Shown: positions 10,309 to 20,781, numbered from the stretch's first letter. The stretch is 64,000 nt of DNA from Allomuricauda sp. (GCA_030148335.1 JASBTQ010000022.1:1-64000), one strand, 5' to 3'. The notes: generated by a model not told the origin, from the sequence alone. Made by a program: numbers and translations.

Positions 10309-11670
10309 TCAATCCCTTACCCCTGGCGTAAAATCCTGTGGGGCGTTTTGGGGCAAATTGATGGTCCCTGCATCCCCGGTATCGTTAAAAATGTTCCATT
10401 CCGAGAAGGTATAGACTGCATTTCCTTCGGTAATGTTGCCATTCCGCACAGCACGGCCATCCTCAAACTCATGGTCGGTGCCGGAACCGTCCTCGCCAAT
10501 CCTTCCAAAGACATCGACCACGGTACCAAAGGGATCCACCAGTTCCAGATTGTCGTCCCCGTTGGAGTCTGCCGGACTGTTCGTGGAGACGCCAAGATCT
10601 GGGGGAAAACCATAGACCAGTTCAAACTCTGGGGCATTTGGGGAAATCACTAGCGTACTATGGGCATCAATGATCAAACCAGACAAATCGATGGTGGAAC
10701 TGGTCTCTGTATTCTCGTTGGTGTACCGCCGAAGTGTCCACAGGTTCAAATCCAAAGGCTCAGGGGCCGAATTGTAGAGTTCCACAAAACGCGCCCCTGC
10801 GTTGTTGTCAGGGTCGGCGAGTTCTGAAATGAAAATTTGGGTGGACGTAAATTCGGTGATGATCTCGGGGCAACGTTCATCTGTCAAAGTTATATCATCC
10901 AAATCCCGTATGATCAATTGTGGTGTTTTGCCGTCCATGACCAACACTCCTGTGACGGTTCCATTGCCATCGGGAAGCCGTTCGGCTTGGAAATCGGCGT
11001 ATCCACTATTGAGCAAAACCAGTTCATTTTCTTCACAATCCTGAAGATGCCTTTCGGTTTCCTCTGCTGAAATCGCATAGGTTTCCCCGAGTTCTCTGTC
11101 CACAACCTCCAATCCTTCCAAACGCACCAAGGTATTGACAGGTACACTATCTATTTCAGAAATGGTGGTAAGGATGGGGTCCACATTCACCTCCTCACAA
11201 GAGCGGAACACGTGCTCCATAACCTTGAGGCTGGGCAACCTCCCCACGGACACATTGCCAAAAGAGGTGAAGGCACTTCCCAACTTGATGGTTTCGCCAC
11301 CTTTTCCAATGTAGAGCCCTTTCAACTTGACCAAAACCTTGCCGTTTGCTGGAAAAAATAGATGGAAATCCCTAAGATCTATTTGGAGCAGTATACCTTG
11401 GGAAGGATTTGTTGGGGTGTCCTGTAAATACATTTCCCCGAAAAAATTCCCTGCCCTGTCCGAAGAAACCACATATCCTTCCACAACTAGGTCTTGATGT
11501 ATCTGAACTGCTCCATCGCCCAACAGGGAATCCAATCCAGCAAAGCTGATGTTGGCTATCAAATCAGAGTTGCAGTTTTCCTTCGGTGCCCCAAAATCCG
11601 TGTTGTCCACACAGGATAAGACAATGATTGTCAAAAAACCTACAATCGTTCCAAACAATATATTTTTCAT
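10309..11670 (-). CDS. DUF5689 plus lamin-tail domain surface lipoprotein
   Basis: This 453-residue lipoprotein (lipobox IIVLSC) has two parts. A DUF5689 region with OB-fold-like strands covers about residues 40-260 (VVEGYVVSSDRAGNFFGEMYLQD, TVTGVLVMDG). A lamin-tail domain covers about 280-420 (IFISELADPDNNAGARFVELYN), a module often attached to extracellular nucleases and surface proteins. The ATG at MKNILFG is chosen. The upstream TTG adds only two residues. It begins 10 nt after the TonB receptor and is surely its operon partner. Together with the divergent secreted EEP enzyme it suggests capture of a nucleic-acid or phosphate-ester substrate at the surface, which is an inference. Confidence 0.85.
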   Translation of the reverse strand: MKNILFGTIVGFLTIIVLSCVDNTDFGAPKENCNSDLIANISFAGLDSLLGDGAVQIHQDLVVEGYVVSSDRAGNFFGEMYLQDTPTNPSQGILLQIDLRDFHLFFPANGKVLVKLKGLYIGKGGETIKLGSAFTSFGNVSVGRLPSLKVMEHVFRSCEEVNVDPILTTISEIDSVPVNTLVRLEGLEVVDRELGETYAISAEETERHLQDCEENELVLLNSGYADFQAERLPDGNGTVTGVLVMDGKTPQLIIRDLDDITLTDERCPEIITEFTSTQIFISELADPDNNAGARFVELYNSAPEPLDLNLWTLRRYTNENTETSSTIDLSGLIIDAHSTLVISPNAPEFELVYGFPPDLGVSTNSPADSNGDDNLELVDPFGTVVDVFGRIGEDGSGTDHEFEDGRAVRNGNITEGNAVYTFSEWNIFNDTGDAGTINLPQNAPQDFTPGVRD

Positions 11671-11680
11671 GGTCAATGGA

Positions 11681-14416
11681 TTAAAAGCTTATCGCCAAAT
11701 TCAAAAAATAGGTTCTTCCATAGCTGTACCAATATTTGGGACCAAAGGATGGCGAACCGCTCTGGTTGTCCTGCTGCCACTGTCCAAAATTCCCGTTCCG
11801 GCTCTGTTCATAACCGCCTGTCCTGAATATGGAGTCGAAGAGGTTACCCACACTCGCAAAAGCACTGATGTACTTTTTGCCCACAATCCACGATTTTCCA
11901 CCTACCAAATTGAGCAGGTAGATATCGTCCATGTTCCTTTGCTTCAACAATTTTTCCAAATTTTCAGAAGTGGCTTCCGGAAATGGCTCCCCGGTTTCCG
12001 GATCCAACAAAAAACTTTGCGTCCTGGTAATGGTCGAAATGCTGACATAATTATTGGTAAGATAATTGGCCGTGGCCCCGGCCCACCAATATTTTGGCGA
12101 TCGGTATTCCAACCCAAGGGCAAAGGCAGTCTGTGGGCCTTGGGCCAATTTCAACCCTTTTAGGGAAGCAATGCCCAAATCGATGGTACCTTCGGGATCG
12201 ATCAGGTCTTCCTCGGGGCCAGCGGTGTCAAAATTGATCTGCACGTTGGGGTCGCTGGCATATACATAATGTCCTACATTGCCCACGACGGTCAATTTTA
12301 CGCTGGAAGAAGGTTCGTACTCCAACCCGAATTCAATCCCTTTGTGCAGTTTGTCCAGATCCGTGATGACCTCTTGCACGAAATCGGAACCGAGACCTGA
12401 GTCCACAAAGAAGAAATTGATGTCAGTTGTGTTCTGGAACCGGGTGTAGAAGGCACTTATCCGACCGGTCAATTGTGGCAACCGGACAAAATAATTGAGA
12501 TCCAGGGAGGCGATGGTCTCCTTTTGAAGCGCTGGGACCACTTCGTTGTTCTCCCTAGGATTGATGAAACTGTTCTGAAGGGTCGGCGGTCTTTCCATTT
12601 TTGCCCCATTTGCCGTGAACCAATGTCTTCCCGTCAGGAAATAGCTGACACCGCCCTTGAGCCCCAAACTTGAAAACGTCACTTTATCGCTAGGGCCAAA
12701 GGAGTTTTCCAAAAACCGTTCATTTTTGAACAGCCCGTTTCGCTGTGCATTCAAACTGGCATAGGAAACTGAGGCAAAACCCGTCAATTTATTGCTGGTG
12801 TATGATCCTTGCGCAAAGGTCTCCAGTTGAGAAGCATCCATTTGATAGTGGTAATTGGACCTATCTCCCTCCATTTTTTGGAGACTTCCATCCATATCGT
12901 TCAAGGTTTGGGAAAAGGCATCCATGTCCTCATAAAAGTCTGCTCCCAACAAGTCCTTGATCTGTGCATAGTTCTCTGATGCCGTGGACTTGAAATTTCC
13001 GCCAAAACTGAATTGCAAACGGTCATTCGGGCTATAAGTCAAGTTGCTGGATACTGTAATCGTTTTATCATCCGACACATCATCATAAAGAATATAGGCC
13101 GCCTTCCCGTCATTTTCACCATTGGCGGTATATAGTTGCTCCCAGACCGTTTGTGGGTCTGTCAAGAATGCTTCCTTCGCCAAGTTTGCATTGATAAAAT
13201 CAGCCCCAATGGAACTGTTGATGTGATAGCTGGGCAGATAGCGATAGTAGGTGGGGTCTGGATTGGGGGCATTGAAATAGCCCAATCGGCTCCTTGCATG
13301 GGTGCCAAATTGATAGGCGATTCCGATGTTCCATTGCAATTTTTCCTGTTGTAAGGCATAATTCACTAGAAAAAGGGGTTCGAAAAGGTCGCGTTCCCTT
13401 GAATTTCGGATTTTCCCATCCTGCTCTCCCCAATAGGGATTATACTGATTCCCCACCAGTTCAAAAACCTCTTCGGTGAGTGCTGCGGAGCGTCCCCGTC
13501 TGTTCCTTGCCAAAATAGAGGTGAACGTGATGCTATTATGCGGATTGAATTGGTATTCCAAGGCCCCGAAAAAGGAGTAGGCATCGTAAAGTGTGCCGTC
13601 CACATAGCCTTCCTTGGCCCATCTGCGTGAGGCCGAGACGGTATAGGCCAGTCCATTCTTGACCAATCCAGAGCTGTAAGTGCCCATCAGCCTGCCTCGA
13701 TAGGTGCGGTTGGAAGCAGAACTGGACAAGCGGACTCCTGGTCTCATCCCGGAAGGCCGGGTATCGATATGGGTATTGCCCAAAATGCCCCCGAAGGTAT
13801 ACGAATTGAGGGAGAGGGTGTTGGTATATTCTTGGTTTCGCAACACATCGTTGAGCCCACCCCAGTTGTTCCATTGGGGCCTCCCGTCAAAAAACTTGTT
13901 CATCGGGATGCCATTGATGAGCACATTTCCGTTTTGCGAATCGTAGCCTCGTACCTTAAAAAAGGCCTGACCAAAATCAAAGGCGGCACGGTTCAGAAAA
14001 ACATCCCTTGTGGATTGCAGAAGCCCCAACGCACCTGAGACGGTTTCCTCATCATCCAGCAATTCGCCATCCGTCAAGGTAATCAGGTTGTCCGTTTTTT
14101 CCTGGACAATGTCCCTTTCGAGATAAAGAATGCCCAAATCGATAGGGCTTCCTTCCAGGTAGAGGGAAAATCGTTTCTCGACAAAATCCTGGGCATAGAT
14201 CCGTAGGATATATTCCCCTGTTTGTTCCACATCGATATTGAAATAGCCGTTCTGATCTGAAGTAAATTCATTTGAAGTGCCCTCCAACAAAAGGGAAGCG
14301 TTCTGAACGGGCAAATCTGTCCCCTTTTCTTGCAGATGCCCTGTAATGACAGTACGTTGTTGTCCGTATTGGGATAGGGAACAACAGAGCACGGCCACGA
14401 GTATAGCTGTTCTCAT
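11681..14416 (-). CDS. TonB-dependent receptor with carboxypeptidase-regulatory N-domain
   Basis: This 911-residue outer-membrane transporter has a signal peptide (MRTAILVAVLCCSLSQYGQQ), a carboxypeptidase-like regulatory domain at about 20-100, a plug at about 120-230 (VRGYDSQNGNVLINGIPMNKF), and a 22-strand-type barrel ending in an aromatic terminal strand (YFLNLAISF). It imports a ligand across the outer membrane using TonB-ExbBD energy. The ligand is not evident. It is first in an operon with the DUF5689/LTD lipoprotein (10-nt gap) and divergent from a secreted endonuclease/phosphatase-fold gene. The three probably form one uptake module. Confidence 0.9.
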   Translation of the reverse strand: MRTAILVAVLCCSLSQYGQQRTVITGHLQEKGTDLPVQNASLLLEGTSNEFTSDQNGYFNIDVEQTGEYILRIYAQDFVEKRFSLYLEGSPIDLGILYLERDIVQEKTDNLITLTDGELLDDEETVSGALGLLQSTRDVFLNRAAFDFGQAFFKVRGYDSQNGNVLINGIPMNKFFDGRPQWNNWGGLNDVLRNQEYTNTLSLNSYTFGGILGNTHIDTRPSGMRPGVRLSSSASNRTYRGRLMGTYSSGLVKNGLAYTVSASRRWAKEGYVDGTLYDAYSFFGALEYQFNPHNSITFTSILARNRRGRSAALTEEVFELVGNQYNPYWGEQDGKIRNSRERDLFEPLFLVNYALQQEKLQWNIGIAYQFGTHARSRLGYFNAPNPDPTYYRYLPSYHINSSIGADFINANLAKEAFLTDPQTVWEQLYTANGENDGKAAYILYDDVSDDKTITVSSNLTYSPNDRLQFSFGGNFKSTASENYAQIKDLLGADFYEDMDAFSQTLNDMDGSLQKMEGDRSNYHYQMDASQLETFAQGSYTSNKLTGFASVSYASLNAQRNGLFKNERFLENSFGPSDKVTFSSLGLKGGVSYFLTGRHWFTANGAKMERPPTLQNSFINPRENNEVVPALQKETIASLDLNYFVRLPQLTGRISAFYTRFQNTTDINFFFVDSGLGSDFVQEVITDLDKLHKGIEFGLEYEPSSSVKLTVVGNVGHYVYASDPNVQINFDTAGPEEDLIDPEGTIDLGIASLKGLKLAQGPQTAFALGLEYRSPKYWWAGATANYLTNNYVSISTITRTQSFLLDPETGEPFPEATSENLEKLLKQRNMDDIYLLNLVGGKSWIVGKKYISAFASVGNLFDSIFRTGGYEQSRNGNFGQWQQDNQSGSPSFGPKYWYSYGRTYFLNLAISF

Positions 14417-14513
14417 AGCTTAAAGTAGGTTATCAAAAAAAGAGGTTGTAATTGCTTTACGAGGTATAAAAAGCAAACAATCTTACTTATTTTAGACAAA
14501 AAATCAAAACATA

Positions 14514-15554
14514 ATGCGATCATTAATATGCCTACTTGTATTAATATCGACCTCAATCCATGGGCAAAAGTCCAAAACATATACCCTAAGGACCATTGCC
14601 TTCTATAACCTTGAAAACCTTTTCGATACGCAGAACGATACCCTGACCTTCGATGAGGAGCACACGCCCGAGGGGAGTTACCATTGGACGCCGGAGCTGT
14701 ACCAAAAAAAGATAGGGAACATGACCCGGGTGCTTTCCCAGATAGGCCAGGACGTTTCCAAGACTTCTCCGGATATCATCGGCCTATGTGAATTGGAAAA
14801 TAAAAGGGTTCTGGAAGATTTGATAGCCCATCCTTCTCTTCGGGACAAGGATTATGGCATCGTGCATTTTGATTCCCCGGATATGAGGGGCATAGATGTG
14901 GCCCTACTCTACAAAAAGGCGTCCTTTTTGCCCTCTTCCTTTAAAAGCCATAGACTTCTGCTCTTCGATGATTTGGGCGAGCGAATCTATACCCGTGACC
15001 AACTGGTGGTGGGTGGCACGATGGATCAAGAAGAGGTGCATTTTATTGTGAACCACTGGCCATCCCGAAGGGGTGGGGCGACCAAAAGCCAGCCCAATAG
15101 GATCAAAGCGGCCCTTTTGAACAAGCGTATCATCGACTCCATCCAAGAACTGGACCCAGATGCCAAGGTCATTGCCATGGGCGACCTGAACGACGACCCT
15201 ATCGATGACAGCCTAAAATCCATATTGAAAACCAAGGGCGAAATCCAACAATTGGACAGTACAAGTCTCTACAATCCCATGGAGAAAATGTTCCGGAAGG
15301 GAGTGGGTTCCCTGGCCTATCGGGACAAGTGGAGCCTATTTGACCAATTTTTCATGACCCCGACCCTTGTGAACGACAGCAAGGAAGGGCTTTCATTTTG
15401 GAAAGCGGGCATCTATTCCGAATCTTTCCTCAAAACCAAAAAGGGAAAGTACAAGGGATATCCACTACGTACACATTCCGGAGGAAGTTATACGGGGGGT
15501 TATAGCGATCATTTCCCTGCCTATATCTTTTTGGTGAAGGAGGTTGTTGAATGA
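14514..15554 (+). CDS. Secreted endonuclease/exonuclease/phosphatase-family enzyme
   Basis: The 346-residue protein has a signal peptide (MRSLICLLVLISTSIHGQ) and a full EEP-fold domain. Typical motifs are AFYNLENLFDT, the metal-binding Glu in IGLCELENKRVL, VNHWPSRRGG, the catalytic Asp/Asn in AMGDLNDDP, and the terminal SDHFPAYIF with the catalytic His. EEP enzymes cleave phosphodiesters (nucleases, sphingomyelinases, phosphatases). The NHWPSR/GDLNDDP pattern resembles bacterial extracellular nucleases. It is transcribed away from the TonB receptor-DUF5689/LTD operon, 97 nt apart, consistent with extracellular nucleic-acid or phosphate scavenging. Confidence 0.88.
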   Translation: MRSLICLLVLISTSIHGQKSKTYTLRTIAFYNLENLFDTQNDTLTFDEEHTPEGSYHWTPELYQKKIGNMTRVLSQIGQDVSKTSPDIIGLCELENKRVLEDLIAHPSLRDKDYGIVHFDSPDMRGIDVALLYKKASFLPSSFKSHRLLLFDDLGERIYTRDQLVVGGTMDQEEVHFIVNHWPSRRGGATKSQPNRIKAALLNKRIIDSIQELDPDAKVIAMGDLNDDPIDDSLKSILKTKGEIQQLDSTSLYNPMEKMFRKGVGSLAYRDKWSLFDQFFMTPTLVNDSKEGLSFWKAGIYSESFLKTKKGKYKGYPLRTHSGGSYTGGYSDHFPAYIFLVKEVVE

Positions 15555-15605
15555 CGGATTCCTACTTCAAACAGGTAAGCATCAAAAATCGTTCTGTTTA
15601 TCTTT

Positions 15606-15636
15606 CGACGTCCCTTCGACTACGCTCAGGATGACA
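15606..15636. repeat. Dispersed CHPERS-type intergenic repeat
   Basis: The intergenic stretch contains cttcgactacgctcagg followed by atgaca. On the minus strand it translates to the notorious spurious peptide CHPERSRR, known from dispersed repeats in many bacterial genomes. It lies between two convergent genes. Confidence 0.6.
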
Positions 15637-15653
15637 TCTCAAGGTGACAGAAC

Positions 15654-16091
15654 TCAATTGAACCATTGTGTCCACGGGATACGGCTCAGAATCAACAAGA
15701 GGCCGAGGCCGTAAAAAATGGAAATGGTCTTGAACTTTTTGTCGCTCTCCATAAACTTTTTGTGCCTGGACCACCCAACGGTGATCAAAGCCAGCGCAAT
15801 GATGTTGATGAACGGGTGTTCCACAGCCAAGAGACGTGCAGGGGCATTCAGACCACTCATTCCAAGCGTTTGGATGGCCTTTAAGCCGTTGGCGGAAACA
15901 AAATAGAGCAATAGGCCCACCAACAGTTGGATGTGGCTCAGGATCAATGCAAAGAGACTGATGCGCAAATCCTTGTGCATCGTAAAATCCTTTTTGCCCA
16001 ACCAACCCATCAGGGCATTGACAACTGCAAAAACAAGTACGGCCAAGACAATATAGGCCATGTAGGAGTGTAGGTTCTTGATAATTTCCAT
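15654..16091 (-). CDS. Four-helix integral membrane protein of unknown function
   Basis: The 145-residue product has four strongly hydrophobic segments (about residues 12-30, 45-65, 88-106 and 120-138), separated by a conserved-looking MHKDLRISLFALILSHIQLL and VEHPFINIIALALITVGWSRHKK. Membrane His residues (NLHSYM, LSHIQ, VEHPF, SRHKK) are reminiscent of small heme-binding cytochrome-b-like membrane proteins common in Bacteroidota, but I cannot assign heme binding with certainty. It is monocistronic and convergent with the EEP-family gene. Confidence 0.75.
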   Translation of the reverse strand: MEIIKNLHSYMAYIVLAVLVFAVVNALMGWLGKKDFTMHKDLRISLFALILSHIQLLVGLLLYFVSANGLKAIQTLGMSGLNAPARLLAVEHPFINIIALALITVGWSRHKKFMESDKKFKTISIFYGLGLLLILSRIPWTQWFN

Positions 16092-16133
16092 CGGTGTAGT
16101 TTGTGTGGCCTAAAAATACGGAATTTATGTATA

Positions 16134-16160
16134 AAAAAACCCTGCCGATCGGCAGGGTTT
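16134..16160 (-). terminator. Strong intrinsic terminator after TonB receptor
   Basis: AAACCCTGCCGATCGGCAGGGTTT (split here as two 12-nt arms) is a perfect 24-nt palindrome. On the minus strand it runs into seven T in all, 25 nt after the receptor stop. Confidence 0.9.
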
Positions 16161-16184
16161 CATATCTTTTTTAAGATATCAACT

Positions 16185-18977
16185 CTAAAAATTATATCTT
16201 ATGCTTACGTTCCAAGTTCTTCCAAAACCGAAAAACACTCTGTTGAATCTATTTATACCGTTCCAATTATCTGCAGGGTCAGTACTAGGTGATGAATTGG
16301 TCTCTGCTTCAGAAATATACAATTCATCAAAAACATTGTTCACATTCAGTCTTAAATTAAGTGACTTTGATTTATCGACACCAAGTAGCATTTTATAAGA
16401 AACTCCTGCATCAAATAAGTCATAAGCAGGCAACTTCAACAAAAAGTCACTATCTGCGCTACCGTCATTATTCTCATCAACAAAATCCGTTGGCCCAAAA
16501 TCTGCATATAAGTTATCGGCATGGAACCAACTAACGTCAAACTTAAGTCTTTCAACTGGCTCAATATCAATTCCTAACAAAGAAGTAAATTGTGCTGCAT
16601 CTCCTACCTTAACACCATCCAAAATAAGATTGGCTTCGCCTACTGGGTTGTTTCCATTATCGAATACTGTACCCGATGGATTTCCAGAATATTCCCAGTT
16701 GCCAATGGAAAGCATTCCATTTACATTTATCATAGAAGTGGGTTTTGCCACAAAATCAACTTCAATACCCGTATGAACCTGCTCTACTCCATTATAATTA
16801 ACAGAACCTTGGAAAACAACATCCCCGTTACCATCCAATCTACTGTAACTATCGGACACAAATCTATCTTTCCATGAAGTTCTATACAAGTTGACATTGG
16901 CATTCAAGAACTGTGATCTAAAACCATAGCCCAGTTCAAGTCCCAAAATCTTTTCGTTGGTAAGTTCTGGATTGATGTCGTTAACAAAGTTTAAGAATAC
17001 TGCATCAAACAAAGGTTGTTTCACATAATAACCGGCGTTTGCAAATACATTGTTCTTTTCATCCAAATTGTAGTTAAGACCACCTTTTATATTTCCCCCA
17101 ACTTTGTTCACCCAATCTGTTGTTTGCTCAGGGTCTGAATCCAAATAGTTGAAAGGGTCTTCTCTTTTAAATCCTTGATTTGATATGGAGCCTTGAACAA
17201 AAGCAGAAATATTGTCTTTGTTATATTCAAGTTGACCAAAAGCTCCCGTCCATCTTACAAAACCTAGGTTATAGTAATCTATCTTCTCCTCATCATCAAT
17301 ATTCTTAAATACATTAAGCGTATTCTTGATGGTAGGAGCATAAGTTTCCCTTACGAAATTGAAGGTGTTGTTTATGTTATCGTTGTCAACATAATAATCC
17401 GCACCCAATAAATCTACCAATCTTCGGTAATGAAAACCTTTGTACGTTCTAAGATCAACACCTAGATCCCAACTCCAGTTTTCATTGATTTCGTTGTTGA
17501 AATTAATAATTGCCCCAAACCAGTTGTGTGAATTAACTGATGAGCGTTGGGAAATACCATTTTCTGGTCCTCCTGTATATGATGAATCATCTTCAAACCC
17601 AAAGGAACTGTTGTTCCCATTGACGAACAAGCCTTGATTTGCCAACTCCCCTCCAAAAGTATAAGTTTGCCTTGGAGTACCGAAGTCAGGCACATTAACC
17701 CCACTGTTCCATGCTTCTATATCATCTACTCTGATTATTCCATCTTCAGTTTTGAAAGTGGAAGAGAAAGACTGATTATTGTTGATCCTTCCTATTGAAC
17801 CTACGGACCCACCCCGTCCAAATGAAGCATATACTACTGTTGATAGTGATGAACGGTCAGAAATGTTCCAATCCCAGTTTATGGATGCTATTGGTTTATG
17901 ATAAAAGTTTCCTCCAAATGTAAACTCCTTTCCATTTCGATAGCCCCAATCGCTATTGTAGCGAATGTCAGGGTCAGTACCATTGCCAAACCTGATATAA
18001 TCGTTGATCGTTGGTGCAAAACTCCTTTGATTATGTTGTTGGGGAGCACCGGTTACAGTAAACTGGAAGCTATGGTCATCGTTTGGGTTGTAGCCAAGTG
18101 CAAAAAAGTAATTATATCCTTCAAAGCTGGTGCCATCGGCATATCCATCCCCTGCGGTTCTACTGAGCAACAAAGAAGCGGATAAACCATTATCCATTAT
18201 ACCTGTATTGTACGATACAAGTGTCTTAAGGTAATTATTGTTTCCAACAGATGTCGAAACGGCACCTCCTTCTGTTCTATCAGCACTTTTGGTCACCACA
18301 TTGATTGTACCTCCAACTGATGAAATTGCCAGTTTGGAAGACCCTAGTCCTCTTTGAACTTGCATAGCAGAGGTAACATCGCTCAATCCTGCCCAGTTGC
18401 TCCAATAGACAATTCCATTTTCCATATCATTCACTGGAACGCCATTGATCATGACAGCAGAATTTTGGGTGTCAAAACCACGGATATTGATTCTGGCATC
18501 TCCAAAACCACCACCTTGTTTGGTAACATAAATTGAAGGGGTAGATTTTAAAATTTCAGGGAATTCTTGAGAACCAAGTTTCTCTTGAATCTCAGCGGCC
18601 CTAATTGTTGAAACTGCAACAGGAGTCTTTCTATCTTTGGCAATGTCCATTACTCCCGTAACAACAACACCTTCCAATTCCTCGGCATCAGGCTGTAGGG
18701 CAATGGTACCAACACTACCTGTAGTAGTAAAAGGAACACTTTTGCTCACAAATCCGATATAGGAAATGAGCAGGGTCCCGGAACTTTGGTTGACTTCCAA
18801 AGTAAAGTTTCCATCAAAATCTGTTGATGTACCTGTGCTGGTTCCCTTCACCATCACAGTTGCCCCTGGAAGCGGACCACCCAGTTCCCCGTCTGTGACC
18901 GTACCAGTAAGAGTTCCTTGTGAAAATGCCATTGCGGACATCAAAACTGCCGCAAAAGCCAAGTAGATTCTTTTCAT
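16185..18977 (-). CDS. TonB-dependent receptor, carboxypeptidase-regulatory N-domain
   Basis: This 930-residue outer-membrane receptor has the signal peptide MKRIYLAFAAVLMSAMAFSQ, then a carboxypeptidase-like regulatory domain (GTLTGTVTDGELGGPLPGA, about 21-97), a plug with FDTQNSAVMINGVPVNDMENG, and a long barrel ending WNVSIRYNF. A GDASSFMSYI-type SusC signature is absent and no SusD partner is adjacent, so it is probably not a glycan SusCD system. A-rich, AT-leaning codon choice compared with neighbours is consistent with very high expression. It is monocistronic with a strong terminator. Ligand unknown. Confidence 0.9.
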   Translation of the reverse strand: MKRIYLAFAAVLMSAMAFSQGTLTGTVTDGELGGPLPGATVMVKGTSTGTSTDFDGNFTLEVNQSSGTLLISYIGFVSKSVPFTTTGSVGTIALQPDAEELEGVVVTGVMDIAKDRKTPVAVSTIRAAEIQEKLGSQEFPEILKSTPSIYVTKQGGGFGDARINIRGFDTQNSAVMINGVPVNDMENGIVYWSNWAGLSDVTSAMQVQRGLGSSKLAISSVGGTINVVTKSADRTEGGAVSTSVGNNNYLKTLVSYNTGIMDNGLSASLLLSRTAGDGYADGTSFEGYNYFFALGYNPNDDHSFQFTVTGAPQQHNQRSFAPTINDYIRFGNGTDPDIRYNSDWGYRNGKEFTFGGNFYHKPIASINWDWNISDRSSLSTVVYASFGRGGSVGSIGRINNNQSFSSTFKTEDGIIRVDDIEAWNSGVNVPDFGTPRQTYTFGGELANQGLFVNGNNSSFGFEDDSSYTGGPENGISQRSSVNSHNWFGAIINFNNEINENWSWDLGVDLRTYKGFHYRRLVDLLGADYYVDNDNINNTFNFVRETYAPTIKNTLNVFKNIDDEEKIDYYNLGFVRWTGAFGQLEYNKDNISAFVQGSISNQGFKREDPFNYLDSDPEQTTDWVNKVGGNIKGGLNYNLDEKNNVFANAGYYVKQPLFDAVFLNFVNDINPELTNEKILGLELGYGFRSQFLNANVNLYRTSWKDRFVSDSYSRLDGNGDVVFQGSVNYNGVEQVHTGIEVDFVAKPTSMINVNGMLSIGNWEYSGNPSGTVFDNGNNPVGEANLILDGVKVGDAAQFTSLLGIDIEPVERLKFDVSWFHADNLYADFGPTDFVDENNDGSADSDFLLKLPAYDLFDAGVSYKMLLGVDKSKSLNLRLNVNNVFDELYISEAETNSSPSTDPADNWNGINRFNRVFFGFGRTWNVSIRYNF

Positions 18978-19149
18978 TTAATTCAGTGTTTTAAGTAATT
19001 AATTAGCCCTGCAAATGTGATTCATTTTTGACACACCGCGATTAAGCCAAGGTTAAAAAAGAACGTTTTGATTAACACAAAATTAACAAACAAAGTTAGC
19101 TGACAAACAATTGTTTAGGGTTTTTATCCACAAATAAGAACCTCGCAGC

Positions 19150-20781
19150 CTACTCCTTAAAAAATTGCAGAAGATGTAGCGTGGAGCTGTCGTGCTTGCC
19201 GATTTCTGAATTTCCCATCTCAGAAAGGATGGTATTGGCCAATTGCTTGCCCAATTCCACCCCCCATTGGTCATAACTAAAGATGTTCCACACAATCCCT
19301 TGGACGAATATCTTATGCTCATAAAGGGCAATCAGGGCGCCCAGGCTCTTAGGGGTGAGTTTTTGGATCAAGATGGTGTTGGTGGGCTTGTTACCCTCAA
19401 ATACTTTAAAGGGATAAAGGGCCTTAAGCTGGTCTTCGGGAAGTTTTTTCAATTCTGCCTTGGCCTCTTCCGCCGTCTTTCCGTTCATCAGGGCCTCGGT
19501 CTGGGCAAAGAAGTTGGCCATGAGCTTGTCGTGGTGGTCCTTATCGCCATAGAGGGATTCCTTGAAACCAATAAAATCGGTAGGGATCAGTTTGGTCCCT
19601 TGATGGATCAGTTGGAAGAACGCATGTTGTGAATTGGTGCCGGGCTCTCCCCAAATAATGGTCCCGGTCTGGTGGGAAACCCTGTTCCCGTTCCGGTCCA
19701 CACTCTTGCCATTGCTCTCCATGATGCCCTGTTGCAGATAGGCTGAAAAGCGATGCAGGTATTGTGTATAAGGAATGATGGCTTCCGTTTCGGCACCAAA
19801 AAAGTTATTGTACCAAACGCTGATGAGCGCCAAAACAACAGGCATGTTCTTCTGGAATGTGGTTTCCCTGAAATGAAGGTCCATTTCGTGTGCCCCGTCC
19901 AATAGTTCCTCGAAATTTTTATATCCTACGGAAAGGGCAATGGAAAGTCCAACGGCACTCCAAAGGGAAAAACGACCTCCTACCCAGTCCCACATGGGGA
20001 ACACATTTTCATCGGCTATGCCAAATTCCGCGATTTTTTCCAGATTGGTGGACACAGCCGCAAAATGAAGGGCCACATCTTTCTCTGCGGCACTCTTCAA
20101 AAACCATTTCTTAATGGTAAGTGCGTTGGTTAGGGTCTCCTGTGTGGTGAATGTTTTGGAAACAATCACAAAAAGTGTGGTCTCTGGGTCGAGTTCCTTC
20201 AGCACTTCATGTACGTGGTCTCCGTCCACATTGCTCACGAAGTGCATCTTGAGATGGTTCTTGTAGAATTTTAGGGCCTCGGTGACCATTACAGGCCCAA
20301 GGTCAGAACCCCCGATGCCAATATTGACCACATCGGTAAAGGCCTTGCCCGTAAAGCCCTTTCTTTTTCCGGAAATGACCTCTTCCGAAAAGGACTTGAT
20401 TTTTTCCCTGACCTCGAAGACCTCATCCACGATGTTCTCCCCGTCCACAAAAATTTTGTCACCTTTTTTTGCCCTTAGTGCCGTATGCAGAACGGCCCTT
20501 CCTTCGGTCTGGTTTATAAGGTCCCCTTCAAAATAGCTTTTGACGGCCCCTTTCAGTCCCACCTCTTCGGCAAGTTCAAAAAGCAACGACAGGGTTTCTT
20601 CGGTGATCCTATTCTTTGAATAGTCCACCAAAAAATCGTTCCAGGACAGCATCAGGTTTTTACCGCGGTCCTTGTCCGCAGCAAACAGTTCTTTTATCTG
20701 TGTGTCCTTATGTTGTTCGTAATGTGCTAAAAGTTTGTTCCAGGCCTTGGTGGTAGTGGGGTCTATTTTGGGTAATGCCAT
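19150..20781 (-). CDS. pgi: Glucose-6-phosphate isomerase
   Basis: The 543-residue cytosolic enzyme interconverts glucose-6-phosphate and fructose-6-phosphate. Signature segments are [32 protein letters not shown], the catalytic Glu region [34 protein letters not shown], and the C-terminal Lys segment [12 protein letters not shown]. Length matches the long eubacterial class. It is the last gene of a four-gene operon. Its ATG overlaps the M23 peptidase stop by one base (TAATG). Confidence 0.97.
   Translation of the reverse strand: MALPKIDPTTTKAWNKLLAHYEQHKDTQIKELFAADKDRGKNLMLSWNDFLVDYSKNRITEETLSLLFELAEEVGLKGAVKSYFEGDLINQTEGRAVLHTALRAKKGDKIFVDGENIVDEVFEVREKIKSFSEEVISGKRKGFTGKAFTDVVNIGIGGSDLGPVMVTEALKFYKNHLKMHFVSNVDGDHVHEVLKELDPETTLFVIVSKTFTTQETLTNALTIKKWFLKSAAEKDVALHFAAVSTNLEKIAEFGIADENVFPMWDWVGGRFSLWSAVGLSIALSVGYKNFEELLDGAHEMDLHFRETTFQKNMPVVLALISVWYNNFFGAETEAIIPYTQYLHRFSAYLQQGIMESNGKSVDRNGNRVSHQTGTIIWGEPGTNSQHAFFQLIHQGTKLIPTDFIGFKESLYGDKDHHDKLMANFFAQTEALMNGKTAEEAKAELKKLPEDQLKALYPFKVFEGNKPTNTILIQKLTPKSLGALIALYEHKIFVQGIVWNIFSYDQWGVELGKQLANTILSEMGNSEIGKHDSSTLHLLQFFKE

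Noticed and set aside
15598-16005. 135-aa ORF with CHPERSRR
   Set aside because: Shadow of the membrane protein gene, running into a dispersed repeat.
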